Shown one piece after another: positions 62,901-64,000 of a stretch of 64,000 nucleotides of DNA. Position numbers and translations under genes: made by a program. The DNA lies in the NCBI GenBank assembly GCA_965220205.1, contig OZ244812.1, forward strand, positions 1,426,001 to 1,490,000. The letters run 5' to 3'. Below the pieces are notes generated by a model. It was not told the origin of the DNA, did not search any database, and was given only the letters and a program-made list of their open reading frames with translations. Position 1 is the first letter of the stretch. Each line of letters opens with the position of its first letter. Source of the stretch: G965220205 sp965220205. Lineage in GTDB: Bacteria; Chloroflexota; Dehalococcoidia; Lucifugimonadales; Australimonadaceae.

Positions 62901-63602
62901 TTTCAGACGAGAGTCGTCGGCGACGTTAGTGTTGGTCTGGATGCAGACGAGGACGTCCTGTAGCGGGGCGTCCTCCGGCCGGATGTAGTGGAGGTCGTTG
63001 GTGGCGACGATGGGGAGGTCGAGCTTGTCAGCCAGCCGCAAGAGGCTGCCGTTCAGTCCCTCAAGGAAGGGTAGGTTGTCGTGGCGCTGGAGCTCAACGT
63101 AGAAGTTGGGAATCGTGCCGGCGCACCAGCGGGCGAGCTCCTCCGCGGCCGCATCGTTGCCGTCGATGAGCAGCCGCGAGAGCTCCGACGATGGGCATCC
63201 CGATAGGACGATGAGTCCGTCGGCGTGCTCGGCGAGCAACTCCTTGTCGATGCGCGGCTTGTAGTAGAAGCCTTCGAGGTTGGCCCTGCTCACCAGCTGG
63301 ACCAGGTTCTTATAGCCGACGTTGTTCTGCGCTAGGACGGTCAGGTGAAAGGGGTTCTTGTCGCTGCTGCGGCGCTCGAGGCGGCTGCCGCGGGCGACGT
63401 ACAACTCGCAGCCGACGATCGGTTTGATGCCAGCGTTGACACAGGCAGAGTAGAAGTCGATGGCGCCGTACATGCCGCCGTGGTCGGTGAGGCCGAGGGC
63501 GTCCATGCCGAGCTCCTTGGCCTGTGCTACGAGCCCGTCGATGCGGCTCAGGCCGTCGAGCATGCTGTACTCAGTGTGGACGTGAAGGTGAGTGAAGGGC
63601 AC
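59946..63602 (-). CDS. dnaE: DNA polymerase III alpha subunit (DnaE)
   Basis: A 1218-aa replicative polymerase, slightly longer than the usual about 1160. PHP domain HLHVHTEYSMLDG (5-17); palm with PDIDMDFQDDR (393-403) holding the catalytic Asps; FGVRGSAASSLA; helix-hairpin-helix and OB fold before residue 1060. After about 1075 a Pro/Ala/Ser linker joins a terminal domain (NLTETERPEEDAHLLKEVL). GTG 63602 start. The linker holds the repeats listed separately. Confidence 0.95.
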   Translation of the reverse strand: MPFTHLHVHTEYSMLDGLSRIDGLVAQAKELGMDALGLTDHGGMYGAIDFYSACVNAGIKPIVGCELYVARGSRLERRSSDKNPFHLTVLAQNNVGYKNLVQLVSRANLEGFYYKPRIDKELLAEHADGLIVLSGCPSSELSRLLIDGNDAAAEELARWCAGTIPNFYVELQRHDNLPFLEGLNGSLLRLADKLDLPIVATNDLHYIRPEDAPLQDVLVCIQTNTNVADDSRLKMSDESYYLKSPAEMAELFADLPEALAATERIAASCDMTLDFTSLHLPQYKTPGNEDADAYLRRLCWQGFDERYPNGAPSEARQRLEYELDVITETQYPNYMLVVWDIADFARRNDIVFGVRGSAASSLALYCLGVTDIDPLDYRLVFERFLNIERKEMPDIDMDFQDDRRDEAIRYVTDSYGSGHVAQIITFGTLGAKAAIRDSGRALGMAYADVDRIARLVPTRVGMTLQTAYESSDEMREAYEADPSMRKLIDTAFGLEGVVRHASTHAAGVVISEDPLTDHLPLQRPTKGDEGGVAMTQYAMEPVAKLGLLKMDFLGLINYTILSNARRMVRERCGVDVKLGSIPFDDEATYALLASGETTAIFQLESPGVRRFIKELRPGSLAELAAMVALYRPGPMEQIGHYIDAKFGRVPIQYPHPALREILEETYGTIVYQDQVLHILRTFAGYSLGEADIVRKAMGKKIASLMREERDKFTAGAERLGYDKPLAEQVFDLIEPFAGYAFNKAHSVCYAIVAYWTAYFKANYPVEYMTCVLNASDGNADKVAAVVSECRRLDVPVLPPDVSRSDVGYAIDTAPDGRAAIRFGLASIKNVGEGAVADLVEERRASGPFTSLEEFARRAGSEVANRRVLESIAKVGGLDAFGGRGRILASIDAIMRLIQQEAQLKESGQSTMFDMFGQSVPTPLAALELAEAPEPSERELGLWERELLGVALTTRVLDPHFAPPGAVLSKEDLEALPDNEKVVLAGRVDSSRLQYDRQQRRIAFVGLEIFDGSTVDVAVWSKAYEATAELWVEGTLVELKGVLRRRNDEPSVHCDEAIVFDPPSGPQPESSAAPPPVVESPRVHEWPPDTTPAAASPPSKELTAAVSVPPPPEQSAAAVSTPPEQSAAVEPRRRLLVNLTETERPEEDAHLLKEVLKTLLDYPGADAVDLLITSEGRNWRLEMPIITTGFCADLESRLRQTLGREDALTLETTEPVAAA
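60225..60298 (-). repeat. Direct repeats in DnaE linker
   Basis: GCCGATTGCTCAGGAGG occurs at 60226-60242 and 60258-60274, and GAGACGGCAGCCG at 60247-60259 and 60286-60298. In the protein they encode repeated PPEQSAA-type units of a flexible linker. Duplication in frame, so a polymorphic length is likely. Confidence 0.7.
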
Positions 63603-63827
63603 AGGCGGGACCCCGCTGGCGGGTGGTGGCCGCCATTATAGTGAGGACGGGTTGGCGCGGCCATAAGCAAATCCGCAAGATTTGCACGCCTCGAATCACT
63701 TGACTACCGCATGGTGTAGCCAGCAGGCGTGACTTGCATCCCTTGGAGCCGCCGCCCGGCAACAGTCGATGGGCTGACCGTTCGTTGACCCGATTCCCGC
63801 GGCTCTGCTACGCTCGCTGGAAGAGTC

Positions 63828-64000
63828 ATGGCCGTCCACCCAGCCCCCCACGACCCCTCTTCGCGTTACGCCGACGCTCTGCACCGGCTGCTGAGTCTCG
63901 CTGATCTCGAGCGCATGGTGGGGCCGTCCACTGCGCCGTACAAGCTGGACCTCGCCCGCATGCGCGAGCTCGCTCAACGGCTCGGCGCGCCGCAACTGAC
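63828..64000 (+). CDS. folC: Folylpolyglutamate/dihydrofolate synthase, N-terminal part (3' cut by window edge)
   Basis: Start of a FolC-type ligase, reading frame open to the end of the window (57 residues visible). Sequence SRYADALHRLLSLADLERM, YKLDLARMRELAQRLGAP is the typical N-terminus; the P-loop lies beyond the edge. ATG 63828; no strong Shine-Dalgarno site. Divergent from dnaE, about 225 bases apart. Confidence 0.82.
   Translation, partial: MAVHPAPHDPSSRYADALHRLLSLADLERMVGPSTAPYKLDLARMRELAQRLGAPQL

Overview
The window is GC-rich, densely coding bacterial DNA from a free-living, metabolically versatile organism. The best guess is an uncultured Chloroflexota (SAR202 / Dehalococcoidia-like). 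Reasons: a lipoprotein with a long Thr-Pro-rich linker after the lipobox, an expansion of Rieske ring-hydroxylating oxygenases (RHOs) and amidohydrolase-2 enzymes, and fused double-permease ABC transporters. This is inferred from gene content; no rRNA or other phylogenetic marker was analysed.

Layout. 1-9670: first oxygenase region, with an alpha (5' cut) and beta RHO pair, a small beta-rich protein, a bicupin and a frameshifted aldo/keto reductase on +; then a - strand unit (alpha-only RHO, zinc ribbon, second small protein); then three amidohydrolases, two of them tandem paralogs. 9800-13715: a secreted protein, an ABC substrate-binding lipoprotein, a hairpin and a fused permease. 13754-19460: membrane LuxR regulator, 2-hydroxyacid dehydrogenase, RraA-like, RidA and two MFS transporters. 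19469-22557: an assimilatory sulfite reductase operon, preceded by a Cys-rich leader peptide and attenuator and ending in an NpmA-like 16S rRNA methyltransferase. 22650-27211: class II aldolase, YajQ, GYD protein and two more alpha-only RHOs. 27308-33867: PAP2 protein, heterodimeric ABC exporter, acyl-CoA dehydrogenase, Nudix. 33987-39696: tRNA-Lys, signal peptidase, SIMPL lipoprotein, a two-domain rhodanese with an in-frame UGA at the catalytic Cys codon, CDF transporter, glycyl-tRNA synthetase and a frame-disturbed aspartic protease. 39813-44750: single-chain restriction-modification enzyme and SbcD-like nuclease. 44961-50135: second alpha/small/beta RHO cluster and two Gfo/Idh/MocA oxidoreductases. 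50273-56195: PhoB/PhoR-like pair, a run of 11-nt repeats (Pho box) and pstCAB-phoU. 56206-64000: orphan fused permease, VOC protein, PD-(D/E)XK-like protein, DnaE and the start of FolC.

How the genes work together. The oxygenases, cupin, AKR, amidohydrolases, class II aldolase and Gfo/Idh/MocA dehydrogenases could together support ring hydroxylation, dihydrodiol oxidation, decarboxylation and ring-fragment hydrolysis of aromatic or cyclic compounds. No substrate can be assigned, and no ferredoxin or reductase partner lies in the window. The Pho and sulfite reductase regions carry readable regulatory DNA.

The strongest leads are (1) the candidate selenocysteine rhodanese with a SECIS-like hairpin, (2) the cysteine leader-peptide attenuator with mutually exclusive hairpins, (3) the NpmA-like aminoglycoside-resistance-type methyltransferase in the same operon, and (4) a small protein family that occurs with every oxygenase type in the window's RHO clusters.
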